The notes under the pieces: model-generated
Told to the model about the DNA's origin: nothing
Databases searched by the model: none
Seen by the model: only the letters and a program-made list of their open reading frames with translations
Program-made: the position numbers and the translations under genes
Shown: one piece after another, positions 1 through 6,796 of the stretch
How positions within the stretch are numbered: the stretch's first letter is position 1
How the letters are laid out: each line of letters opens with the position of its first letter
Assembly: GCA_001784175.1 (NCBI GenBank)
Contig: MFPR01000042.1
Location: forward strand, 1 to 11,520
Length of the DNA stretch: 11,520 nucleotides
Direction of reading: 5' to 3'
Origin: Candidatus Lindowbacteria bacterium RIFCSPLOWO2_12_FULL_62_27
GTDB taxonomy: Bacteria > Lindowbacteria > 2-12-FULL-62-27

Positions 1-783
1 GCTGTCCTTGCGGATCAACCCGACGTCGGACTGACCTTCCACGGCGAGGACGTTCTTATTTCCGGCCGCCATTCCGAGGAGGAACAGTGGGTCAAATCAG
101 CCCGCGAAAAAGTCCGCAACGCCATCGAAACCACCGGCACCCCGCCCCTGAGCGAAATGCTGGACCTGGCCCACGGCGAGGGCCTGTGCCACAATGAGAC
201 CTCCTTCCGAAAATCCCACGAGATCCTCGATCATGTTATCGAACAGCATCCCAAAAATGCCCGGGCCTGGAATATCCTCGGTCTTGTGCGGTGGAACGAA
301 AGCGACCTCCCCGGCGCCGAACGCGCATTCCGGAAAGCCATGTCCCTCGATCCGGACACCCGCGTCCATCGGGCGAATCTCGGCCATGTCCTTCACGAAA
401 TGGGCCGCCCAGAGGATGCCATCCACATCCTTCGCGCCGCCCACACCCGATGGCCCGATTATCCCTGTGCCGCCGAACTCTACGCCCGCTCTCTCGAAGC
501 AGCCGGTCAGTATCAAGAGTCGCACGCCGTCCGGACAAAAACCATTGGCACATTCTGTCCGAACGGCGTCATCCCAGCCGGCATCCACCGATATGATATC
601 GCCTGGTTGCTCCGCCTCTACGAAGGCATCGGCGACTCCGCCAAGGTTGACGAGTTGTACAAACACAAAAACCTCAGCGCCACTCCGCCGACCGACTCCT
701 CCGCCCAGCCGTACCGCGAGGCCTTGCTGGCCGGCCCGGAATCGCCGGCGCGCCGACCGGGCAGGCGGTGCAGGGACGGCTGA
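1..783 (+). CDS. Tetratricopeptide-repeat protein, 5' end missing
   Basis: The reading frame is open from the first base of the window to the TGA at 781-783, giving at least 260 residues, so the gene begins outside; the ATG at 157 is internal. Three TPR-like helix pairs are visible at about residues 86-119 (with WNILG and AERAFRKAMSLDP), 120-153 (ANLGHVLHEMGRPEDAI) and 154-187 (AAELYARSLEAAGQY). The spacing of about 34 residues and the A/G/P positions fit the TPR family, which forms protein-binding superhelices. No catalytic domain, signal peptide or membrane segment is seen in the visible part. The last 15 or so residues are rich in Arg, Pro and Gly and not TPR-like. A 125-nt gap with its own promoter-like sequence separates it from the next gene, so it is probably not part of the restriction operon. 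Its specific role cannot be told. Confidence 0.75.
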   Translation, partial: AVLADQPDVGLTFHGEDVLISGRHSEEEQWVKSAREKVRNAIETTGTPPLSEMLDLAHGEGLCHNETSFRKSHEILDHVIEQHPKNARAWNILGLVRWNESDLPGAERAFRKAMSLDPDTRVHRANLGHVLHEMGRPEDAIHILRAAHTRWPDYPCAAELYARSLEAAGQYQESHAVRTKTIGTFCPNGVIPAGIHRYDIAWLLRLYEGIGDSAKVDELYKHKNLSATPPTDSSAQPYREALLAGPESPARRPGRRCRDG

Positions 784-795
784 TGCCATGAAACA

Positions 796-805
796 GGGGT
801 CGGTC
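796..805 (+). repeat. GGGGTCRGTC motif, copy 1 (inverted relative to 4810-4819)
   Basis: GGGGTCGGTC lies 13 bases after the stop of the TPR gene. Its reverse complement, with one mismatch, occurs at 4810-4819 (GACTGACCCC). The two copies face each other and bracket the helicase and DUF1016 genes. From memory, similar GGGGTCAG-type words occur in short interspersed intergenic repeats near REP-associated (Y1) transposases. Two ten-base words are weak evidence on their own. Confidence 0.3.
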
Positions 806-816
806 AAATTCCTCCC

Positions 817-845
817 TTGTCAGCTTCTCTTTTCAAAAGTAGTCT
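817..845 (+). promoter_or_regulatory. Possible sigma-70-type promoter for the helicase operon
   Basis: TTGTCA (817-822, 5 of 6 matches to the -35 consensus) is followed after exactly 17 bases by TAGTCT (840-845, 3 of 6 matches to the -10 consensus). It lies in the only sizeable non-coding gap before the operon and would start transcription near 852, upstream of the dyad at 869-886 and the ribosome binding site at 894. The -10 element is weak, so this is tentative. Confidence 0.33.
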
Positions 846-868
846 GTGCTTTACTGAGAGGGGATATC

Positions 869-886
869 GAATAGCGTGGGCTATTC
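869..886 (+). promoter_or_regulatory. Perfect 7-bp dyad, possible operator or leader hairpin
   Basis: GAATAGC (869-875) and GCTATTC (880-886) are perfect inverted repeats separated by GTGG. The 18-bp symmetric element sits between the putative promoter and the Shine-Dalgarno sequence of the first operon gene. This is where a repressor site or a small mRNA hairpin would control the operon. No T-run follows, so it is not a simple terminator. No regulator with a helix-turn-helix is seen in the window. Confidence 0.4.
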
Positions 887-893
887 ACAGCAT

Positions 894-898
894 GGAGG
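894..898 (+). promoter_or_regulatory. Ribosome binding site fixing the helicase start
   Basis: GGAGG ends 10 bases before the ATG at 909. This favours ATG 909 over the in-frame GTG at 876, which lies inside the dyad and has no good upstream Shine-Dalgarno sequence. Confidence 0.65.
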
Positions 899-908
899 AT
901 TTTATTTG

Positions 909-3692
909 ATGGCGACCTCTCAGACGCAACCCATCTCGACGATAGACCTTTCGCCCGCGCAAGAGCAAATCATCTCCCACCGCGGCGCGCCCCTCCAGAT
1001 CGTCGCGTGCGCGGGGTCGGGCAAGACCGAATCCATCTCGCGGCGGATTGCCTCTCTCATCGTCGAGGGCGCCGATCCCGCGTCCATCATCGCGTTCACA
1101 TTCACAGAAAAGGCGGCCGCCGAACTCAAACAGCGGGTTGTCAAACGCGTTGAGGAAAAAATGGGCCGCGAGTTTCTCGACCGGCTCGGACCCATGTTCG
1201 TCGGAACCATCCACGGCTACTGTTTCCGCCTGCTCCAGCTCAACGTCCCCCAATACGGCAACCACGACGTTCTCGACGAGCACCGGCATGCCGGTCTCCT
1301 GAGCCGCGAATACAAACGGCTGGGGCTGTCCAAACTCGGATCCAAACACTGGGAACCGATACGGGATTTTATCCGATCGGTTGACGTCATCAGCAACGAG
1401 GTGATTGATCCGGCCGCACTAGACGGGACGCCTCTGGGCGAATGCTACCGCGAGTATCGTGACACGCTCGACCGATACCATTTCCTGAGCTATGGCCTCC
1501 TGATCACCTGCGCAATCGAAGCGCTGGAGGATCCGGCCATCTACGAAAAAATCCACGGGCCGCTTCGGCATCTCATCGTCGACGAATACCAGGACATCAA
1601 CCCCGCGCAGGAACGGCTGATTGAACTTCTGGCCCGCGACCCCGTCCAGATATGCGTTGTCGGCGACGACGACCAGTCCATCTATCAGTGGCGCGGGTCG
1701 GACATTTCGAACATCCTGAAATTTCAAACCCGCAGATCGACGACACGGGCGATCGTACTGGCCGACAACCGCCGGTCCCGCCCGCAGATCGTCCGGACCG
1801 CCAACGCGTTCGCGTCGAGCATCCCCGGGCGATTGCCCAAACAGATGCAACCGTCCCGGCCCGCCGGCGAGAACGAAATTGTTGCGTGGTCAGCCGATAC
1901 TGCGGAGGACGAAGCCGACCAAATAGCCGAGACGATTGAGCGTATCCATGCGAAAGGTTACCGCTACCGCGACATCGCCGTGCTCTTTCGTTCCGTCCGC
2001 ACGTCTGCGCCGCCTCTCATCGACGCGTTTCGGGCCAGAAACATTCCCTTTGCCTGTGGCGGCCGCACGGGACTGTTTTTGCATCCCGAAATTTCGTATT
2101 TCGGAGAACTTTTTTCGTGGATCGGCGACGGCGACTGGCGGGACGCGCGGTTCGAACAAAAACGCAAGGCCGATATTGACCGCATTGTTGCCGGTCTCGA
2201 CGCCTGTTTCGGAAACGGCAAACCCATCCCGGGACTCAAAAAATATATGGAAGACTGGAAGACCTTCGTGCTCCGCACCCGACAGCCGGTCAGTCTCGTC
2301 GGGGATTTTTACAAGCTCCTCTATAAACTCGGCGCGGAGTCCATAAACCTCGGGACGCAGGAGGGCGCTGCGCGATTCGGCGCGTTCGCGCGGTTTTCCC
2401 AACTCCTCGCCGATTTCGAGCACGTCACCCGCCGCGGCCGGTACGACCAGGAAAACGGCCGGCGCGTATTTCGTCCGGGCCAGGATGGCGGCAAGTTCTA
2501 TTTCCAGCGGCTTGCCAATTATCTGATCCATTACGCATTCGCCGCCTACGAGGACTACGAGGGCGAACCGGCGTCCGACCTTGATGCCGTCTCCGTCATG
2601 ACGGTCCATCAGGCCAAAGGTCTTGAATGGCCGGTCGTGCTTATGCCGGCGCTGGTGAAGGGCCGCTTTCCGACGTCTCTATGCGGCCGCCCGCAGGAGT
2701 GGCTCCTGCCGCCCGGGATTTTCAGCGAACAAACCCGCAAACGCTACGAAGGAAGCGAGACCGAAGAGCGACGCCTGTTTTACGTCGCCCTCACCCGCGC
2801 GCGCGACTGCGTCTATCTGTCATACTTTCAGCGGAAAAAAAATAAATTCAAACCGTCGCCGTTACTGACGGAGGTTGCCGGCACAAACATCCTTGCGTTT
2901 GCCGTGCTTCCTCTCCCCGGCACGCCGGAGCCGGCCGGCCAGAAGGAAATCCCGCCGCTTCAAATTTCGTTCTCGCACCTGGCCGCATTCGAGGATTGCG
3001 GGCTTCGCTATCAGTTCGGGACCGTTTTCGGATTTCAGCAGGAATTGGCAGTCGAACTCGGCTACGGCCGCGCAATCCATCATGTCCTTCGCCGGGTGGC
3101 GGAGGAGGCGCAAAGCAAGGGCAGTATCCCAACCGCTCCGGAATTGAAGTCTCTGGTTGATGCTGAATTTTATCTGCCGTTTGCAAACACCCCGGCCTTC
3201 GAACAGATGTATCGCTCGGCCACGCGGATGACCCGGCTGTACGTCAACGATTATTCCGGCGATCTCATGCGGGTCTGGGCGGTCGAGCGCCCGTTCGAAC
3301 TGCACTTTGAGGACGGCATCGTGGCCGGCCGCGCCGACGTCATTCTGGATCGCGAAAACGACACGCCGGGCGCGCTGGCCATCGTCGACTACAAGGTCAC
3401 GCACGATCCCGAACGCGAGGAACGCTACCGCCGGCAACTGTCCATCTATACGGCCGCCGGCCGCGGCGAAGGCCTGCGGGTCGACGCCGCCTATCTGCAC
3501 GACTTGAGCGACAGCGCGCGCCGGCCGGTGGAGATCGGGCCGGAAGTCTTGAAAAAGACCGTGCAGGAGGTTTCCATCTCTGTGAAAGCCATTCGGCGGG
3601 GGAAATACGAGGCGAATCCAGAAGAGCAAAAATGCCGGGCGTGCGAATTTCTGACGATCTGCGCCAAACGCGCCTGCCGGGTGGGAGATTGA
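909..3692 (+). CDS. UvrD/PcrA-like SF1 helicase fused to PD-(D/E)XK nuclease with Fe-S-type cysteines
   Basis: This 927-residue protein carries the full SF1A helicase motif set: Walker A ACAGSGKT (residues 33-40, Lys39), TFTEKAAAEL, DEYQD (225-229), GDDDQSIYQWRG, TVHQAKGLEW (565-574) and YVALTRARD (625-633). The last 240 or so residues resemble the RecB/AddB/Cas4-type nuclease: Asp810 in GRADVIL, Asp827-Tyr-Lys829 as the (D/E)XK element, and QLSIY (843-847) as the QxxxY motif. Cys697 together with Cys909, Cys912 and Cys918 (C-x2-C-x5-C) matches the one-plus-three cysteine layout that holds a 4Fe-4S cluster in AddB and Cas4. Expected activity is ATP-driven 3'-5' unwinding coupled to DNA cleavage in the cytoplasm. 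It is first in the operon, 2 nt before the DUF1016 nuclease gene. A housekeeping AddA-like repair role is possible, but the position before restriction genes suggests a defence accessory. Confidence 0.88.
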   Translation: MATSQTQPISTIDLSPAQEQIISHRGAPLQIVACAGSGKTESISRRIASLIVEGADPASIIAFTFTEKAAAELKQRVVKRVEEKMGREFLDRLGPMFVGTIHGYCFRLLQLNVPQYGNHDVLDEHRHAGLLSREYKRLGLSKLGSKHWEPIRDFIRSVDVISNEVIDPAALDGTPLGECYREYRDTLDRYHFLSYGLLITCAIEALEDPAIYEKIHGPLRHLIVDEYQDINPAQERLIELLARDPVQICVVGDDDQSIYQWRGSDISNILKFQTRRSTTRAIVLADNRRSRPQIVRTANAFASSIPGRLPKQMQPSRPAGENEIVAWSADTAEDEADQIAETIERIHAKGYRYRDIAVLFRSVRTSAPPLIDAFRARNIPFACGGRTGLFLHPEISYFGELFSWIGDGDWRDARFEQKRKADIDRIVAGLDACFGNGKPIPGLKKYMEDWKTFVLRTRQPVSLVGDFYKLLYKLGAESINLGTQEGAARFGAFARFSQLLADFEHVTRRGRYDQENGRRVFRPGQDGGKFYFQRLANYLIHYAFAAYEDYEGEPASDLDAVSVMTVHQAKGLEWPVVLMPALVKGRFPTSLCGRPQEWLLPPGIFSEQTRKRYEGSETEERRLFYVALTRARDCVYLSYFQRKKNKFKPSPLLTEVAGTNILAFAVLPLPGTPEPAGQKEIPPLQISFSHLAAFEDCGLRYQFGTVFGFQQELAVELGYGRAIHHVLRRVAEEAQSKGSIPTAPELKSLVDAEFYLPFANTPAFEQMYRSATRMTRLYVNDYSGDLMRVWAVERPFELHFEDGIVAGRADVILDRENDTPGALAIVDYKVTHDPEREERYRRQLSIYTAAGRGEGLRVDAAYLHDLSDSARRPVEIGPEVLKKTVQEVSISVKAIRRGKYEANPEEQKCRACEFLTICAKRACRVGD

Positions 3693-3694
3693 TC

Positions 3695-4786
3695 ATGCTG
3701 AAACGAAAAACAAAGGCCTCATCCAAAGTGGTGCGCGGCCGGTCGGTTCCCCATACGCCGGTAGAAGCGTCGTTTGCCGAAGTGATCAGCCTTATCGAAT
3801 CCGCGCGCCGGCGGGCATATCAAGCCGTGAACACCGAACTCGTCGGCCTCTATTGGCAGGTCGGTGAATACATCAGCCGCAAGTTGGAATCTGCCACATG
3901 GGGTGAAGGGGTGGTCGAACAATTGGCCGATTACATCGCGCGCAACCGTCCAGACATGAGGGGATTCACCCGCGCCAGCCTCTTTAGAATGCGGCAGTTC
4001 TATGACACCTATTGCCGGAACAAAAAAGTCGCACCACTGGTGCGACAATTGCCATGGACCCACCATCTGATGATTCTCGGACGATGCAAGCGTGATGAAG
4101 AGCGCGAGTTCTACCTTCGTCTCGCACTACAGGAACGCTGGGGGAAAAGGGAACTCGAACGCCAGCTCAAAGGCGCCCTATTCGAACGCGCAATCTTGTC
4201 ACCACCAAAAGTCTCGCCGGTGGTGCGACAATTGCATCCCGCCGCTTTGACGGTCTTCAAAGACGCCTACCTGCTGGATTTTCTCGACCTGCCCTCCGGA
4301 CATTCCGAGGGCGATCTGCAACGCGGATTGGTGAGCGATCTGCGCCGGTTCCTCATCGAACTGGGCCGCGATTTCTGTTTTGTGGGCGAGGAATATCTCG
4401 TCCAGGTCGGCGGCCGGGATTTTCGGCTGGACCTGCTCTTCTATCATCGTGAACTGCAATGTCTCGTCGCGTTCGAACTCAAGATCGACGAGTTTCAGCC
4501 GGAGTATCTTGGGAAACTGGAATTTTACCTTGAGGCGCTCGACCGGGACGTGCGCAAACCGCATGAGCGTCCTTCCATCGGTGTGCTCCTCTGCGCAACC
4601 AAAGACGGCGAGGTCGTCGAGTATGCATTGAGCCGGTCACTCTCCCCCGCGCTCATCGCCGAGTACAAGACCCGGCTCCCGGACAAGAAACTGCTTCAGT
4701 CCAAACTCCACGAGTTCTACGCGCTGGCTGAATCTAATGTCTCGCGCGATGACACGCCTCCAAGGCCGAAGCGGCGACGTAAATGA
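3695..4786 (+). CDS. YhcG/DUF1016-family PD-(D/E)XK nuclease
   Basis: The 363-residue protein has the two-part layout of the YhcG (DUF1016) family. The N-terminal helical DNA-binding-like part runs from about residue 25 to 150 and includes SLIESARRRAYQAVN, LYWQVGEYIS and LPWTHHLMIL. The C-terminal nuclease domain covers about residues 185-345. Likely catalytic residues are Asp246 in FRLDLLFY and Glu261-Leu-Lys263 in AFELK; EFQPEYLGKLEFYLEALD follows as the usual conserved helix. ATG 3695 is chosen over the upstream in-frame ATG at 3632, which lies inside the helicase gene, because GGGAG at 3683-3687 sits 7 nt before it. Members of this family often lie inside type I and type III restriction operons, but their exact task is not established. 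Here it is translationally coupled to the helicase gene and precedes mod. Confidence 0.88.
   Translation: MLKRKTKASSKVVRGRSVPHTPVEASFAEVISLIESARRRAYQAVNTELVGLYWQVGEYISRKLESATWGEGVVEQLADYIARNRPDMRGFTRASLFRMRQFYDTYCRNKKVAPLVRQLPWTHHLMILGRCKRDEEREFYLRLALQERWGKRELERQLKGALFERAILSPPKVSPVVRQLHPAALTVFKDAYLLDFLDLPSGHSEGDLQRGLVSDLRRFLIELGRDFCFVGEEYLVQVGGRDFRLDLLFYHRELQCLVAFELKIDEFQPEYLGKLEFYLEALDRDVRKPHERPSIGVLLCATKDGEVVEYALSRSLSPALIAEYKTRLPDKKLLQSKLHEFYALAESNVSRDDTPPRPKRRRK
4028..4046 (+). repeat. Perfect 9-bp palindrome with 1-nt centre inside the DUF1016 gene
   Basis: GTCGCACCA-C-TGGTGCGAC is a perfect inverted repeat within codons for KVAPLVRQL. Its right arm, extended to TGGTGCGACAATTGC (4038-4052), recurs exactly and in the same codon phase at 4221-4235. 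Confidence 0.6.
4221..4235 (+). repeat. Second copy of a 15-bp direct repeat in the DUF1016 gene
   Basis: TGGTGCGACAATTGC matches 4038-4052 exactly, 183 bases (61 codons) downstream in the same frame. Both copies encode VRQL. Part of this copy can also pair: ACCACC at 4201-4206 with GGTGGT at 4219-4224. Confidence 0.6.
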
Positions 4787-4809
4787 CAACATACAACCGG
4801 AGAATGATA

Positions 4810-4819
4810 GACTGACCCC
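4810..4819 (-). repeat. GGGGTCRGTC motif, copy 2, directly before the mod start codon
   Basis: GACTGACCCC is the inverted form of the word at 796-805 with one mismatch. It ends at the base before the ATG of mod and occupies the place where a Shine-Dalgarno sequence would be expected. Confidence 0.3.
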
Positions 4820-6796
4820 ATGCCCAGACCTCGAAAATCTTCCGGTACCGGAGGCGTTAAAACCGCGGACTACCGACACACCGGGAAAAAGCGGACGAAT
4901 ATCCCGACGGCGAAAATGGCGGCCGAGGGGAAAATTCCGGCGGCGCCGAAGGCGCAATACCACTATAACCCGCACCTGCCGCCGGTTCTGCGGTTTGATC
5001 CGGCGGGCAAGGCCGACAAACTGCCCGACCTCATCGCCGCCGCCGGCCGGCGCGCGCTGACGGCGGACGAACAGAAACTTCTGGCCGAGGCGCTCCGCAA
5101 CCACCAGCCGTGGCTGGAGTGGGCGACGAAACGGGAACAGCACGACAAGGGATTTTTCGAAGTCGATCCGGTGGCGTTGCACATCCACGAACGCGTGAGC
5201 GCCCAGGCCATCGTCCGCGCGGCGACGCGCGAGGACGTCCAGCGCAATCTCTTCGCCGACCCCGAACAGCCGTATCAGGAAGCCGTGCAATTCTACAAAC
5301 ACGACGTCGACTGGGCCAACCGCCTCATCCTCGGCGATTCCCTGCAGGTCATGTCATCCCTCGCGCGCCGTGAAAATCTCGCGGGGAAGGTGCAGATGAT
5401 TTATATGGATCCGCCGTATGGGATTAAGTTTGGGAGCAATTTTCAAGCTGAAATAAACAGGCAAGAAATGAAAGAGAAAGACTCTGATCTAACTCGACAA
5501 CCAGAAATGGTCAAAGCATATCGCGATACATGGGTGTTCGGTATTCACTCATATTTGTCATATTTACGATCCAGACTGTTCTTATGTAAAGAACTGCTTT
5601 CAACGTCGGGCAGCATTTTTGTGCAAATTAGCGATGTTAATGTTCACGTTCTTCGAAGTATGTTGGACGAAGTCTTCGGATTTTCCAATTTTATTTCACA
5701 AATCTCTTTTGCCAAAACTAGTGGTTCTGCTGATAAATATCTTGCTACTATCGGAGATTTTCTACTCTGGTATGCAAAAGATAAAGAACAACTTAAATAT
5801 CGGCAATTACATTTCATCAAGACTGACAAAACATTGGCGCAACAATATCGATTCAGAATGCATTCGAATGGCTCGGTTGGTAGAGCCGGAGATCCAAAAA
5901 CCGAGACCGACGAGCAGTTATTATCCCGATTTATGCCAGACAATCTTACTGGTCAGGGTGAAAACGGAAATCTTGATGATCAAGAAGTTTGGGGAAAACG
6001 ATTTCGACCGACGACTGGTAGACACTGGTCGACCACTAATGAGGGAATACGCCGGCTGTTTCACTGCGAACGACTTTTTCTTAGTGAAGAACGTTTGGCA
6101 TGGCGTAAGTACGTTTCAGATTATCCAGTGTCTGCGTACGGTAATTTTTGGACTGATACGGCTCAAGGTGGCCGCGCGTTTGACAGAGTGTATGTTGTCC
6201 AAACAGCCGATAAAATCATCGAACGTTGTGTTCTCATGACCACCGATCCTGGTGACATCATCCTCGATCCCACCTGCGGTAGCGGGGCCACCGCATACGT
6301 TGCAGAGCAATGGGGCCGGCGCTGGATCACGATTGACACGAGCCGGGTCGCACTTTCAATAGCGCGCCAGAGACTTCTCACCGCGAAGTATGAGCATTAT
6401 AAAACTAAGGACGGGTCCGGTAATCCGGCCACTGGATTCAATTACAAGACCGTGCCGCACATCACGCTCAAAAGCATCGCCCAGAACACCAACCTCGATC
6501 CGGTCTTCGCCAAGCACGAGCCGGTTCTCAACGCGACGCTGGCGGCGTGCAACAAGGCGCTCGCTTCGGTTTCGGCCGACGCGCGGCGGAAACACTCAAG
6601 GCGAAATTGCAGGAAAAGCAGACCCGAGAGGGCAAGCGGTCGATCACCGACGCGGACCGGCGGCGGTGGGAATTGCCGGAGAAGAAATTTGAGCATTGGA
6701 CGGTTCCATTCGATACCGATCCAGACTGGCCCAAGGCACTGCAGACGGCGGTCGCCGAATACCGCAAGGCGTGGCGGGCGAAAATGGACGAGGTGA
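4820..6796 (+). CDS. Type III-like adenine DNA methyltransferase (Mod), catalytic part, frameshifted near 6590
   Basis: The frame gives 658 residues, of which about 591 belong to the real protein; the rest, rich in Arg and Ser, is read out of frame after the lesion. Motif IV is DPPYG (residues 197-201), the target-base pocket of N6-adenine methyltransferases. Motif I, the SAM-binding DPTCGSGAT, is at 483-491. IV before I defines the beta class, as in type III Mod proteins. Residues 1-190 form an N-terminal extension, including QPWLEWATKRE and HIHERVSAQ, and the region between the motifs should hold target recognition. The ATG at 4820 begins MPRPRKSSG; no Shine-Dalgarno sequence lies at normal distance (GGAG at 4799-4802 is 17 nt away), and ATG 4916 is an alternative. 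Codons from about 5420 to 6240 are much more AT-rich than the flanks. Family assignment is firm; activity is uncertain because of the frameshift. Confidence 0.85.
   Translation: MPRPRKSSGTGGVKTADYRHTGKKRTNIPTAKMAAEGKIPAAPKAQYHYNPHLPPVLRFDPAGKADKLPDLIAAAGRRALTADEQKLLAEALRNHQPWLEWATKREQHDKGFFEVDPVALHIHERVSAQAIVRAATREDVQRNLFADPEQPYQEAVQFYKHDVDWANRLILGDSLQVMSSLARRENLAGKVQMIYMDPPYGIKFGSNFQAEINRQEMKEKDSDLTRQPEMVKAYRDTWVFGIHSYLSYLRSRLFLCKELLSTSGSIFVQISDVNVHVLRSMLDEVFGFSNFISQISFAKTSGSADKYLATIGDFLLWYAKDKEQLKYRQLHFIKTDKTLAQQYRFRMHSNGSVGRAGDPKTETDEQLLSRFMPDNLTGQGENGNLDDQEVWGKRFRPTTGRHWSTTNEGIRRLFHCERLFLSEERLAWRKYVSDYPVSAYGNFWTDTAQGGRAFDRVYVVQTADKIIERCVLMTTDPGDIILDPTCGSGATAYVAEQWGRRWITIDTSRVALSIARQRLLTAKYEHYKTKDGSGNPATGFNYKTVPHITLKSIAQNTNLDPVFAKHEPVLNATLAACNKALASVSADARRKHSRRNCRKSRPERASGRSPTRTGGGGNCRRRNLSIGRFHSIPIQTGPRHCRRRSPNTARRGGRKWTR
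5420..6240. other. AT-rich block inside mod, likely exchanged target-recognition region
   Basis: Base composition drops abruptly within the methyltransferase gene. Positions 5701-5760 contain 21 G+C of 60 (35%), whereas 5221-5280 contain 40 of 60 (67%). The block starts just after motif IV (DPPYG, 5408-5422) and ends just before motif I (6266-6292), so it spans the segment that in beta-class enzymes carries specificity. The frame stays open and continues to encode expected methyltransferase sequence such as GSIFVQISD and WYAKDKEQLKYR. The edges are approximate. Confidence 0.7.

Noticed and set aside
734-762. GCCCGG/CCGGGC hairpin near the end of the TPR gene as a terminator
   Set aside because: It is inside the coding region, has a 17-nt loop and is not followed by a T-run.
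97-807. 236-residue minus-strand frame opposite the TPR gene
   Set aside because: The plus strand encodes clear TPR repeats; the minus frame is Gly/Val/Phe-rich with no domain.
876-908. GTG at 876 as helicase start
   Set aside because: It falls in the loop of the dyad with no ribosome binding site, while GGAGG is ideally placed for ATG 909.
5619-6239. 206-residue plus-strand frame within mod, with a hydrophobic stretch
   Set aside because: It is out of frame with the conserved methyltransferase sequence. Its open length comes from the AT-rich block and it has no convincing start signal.
6584-6596. Programmed -1 ribosomal frameshift joining the two Mod frames
   Set aside because: The junction CGG-CGG-AAA-CAC has no X-XXY-YYZ slippery heptamer, and re-pairing after a -1 slip would be poor. 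A mutation or sequencing error is more likely.
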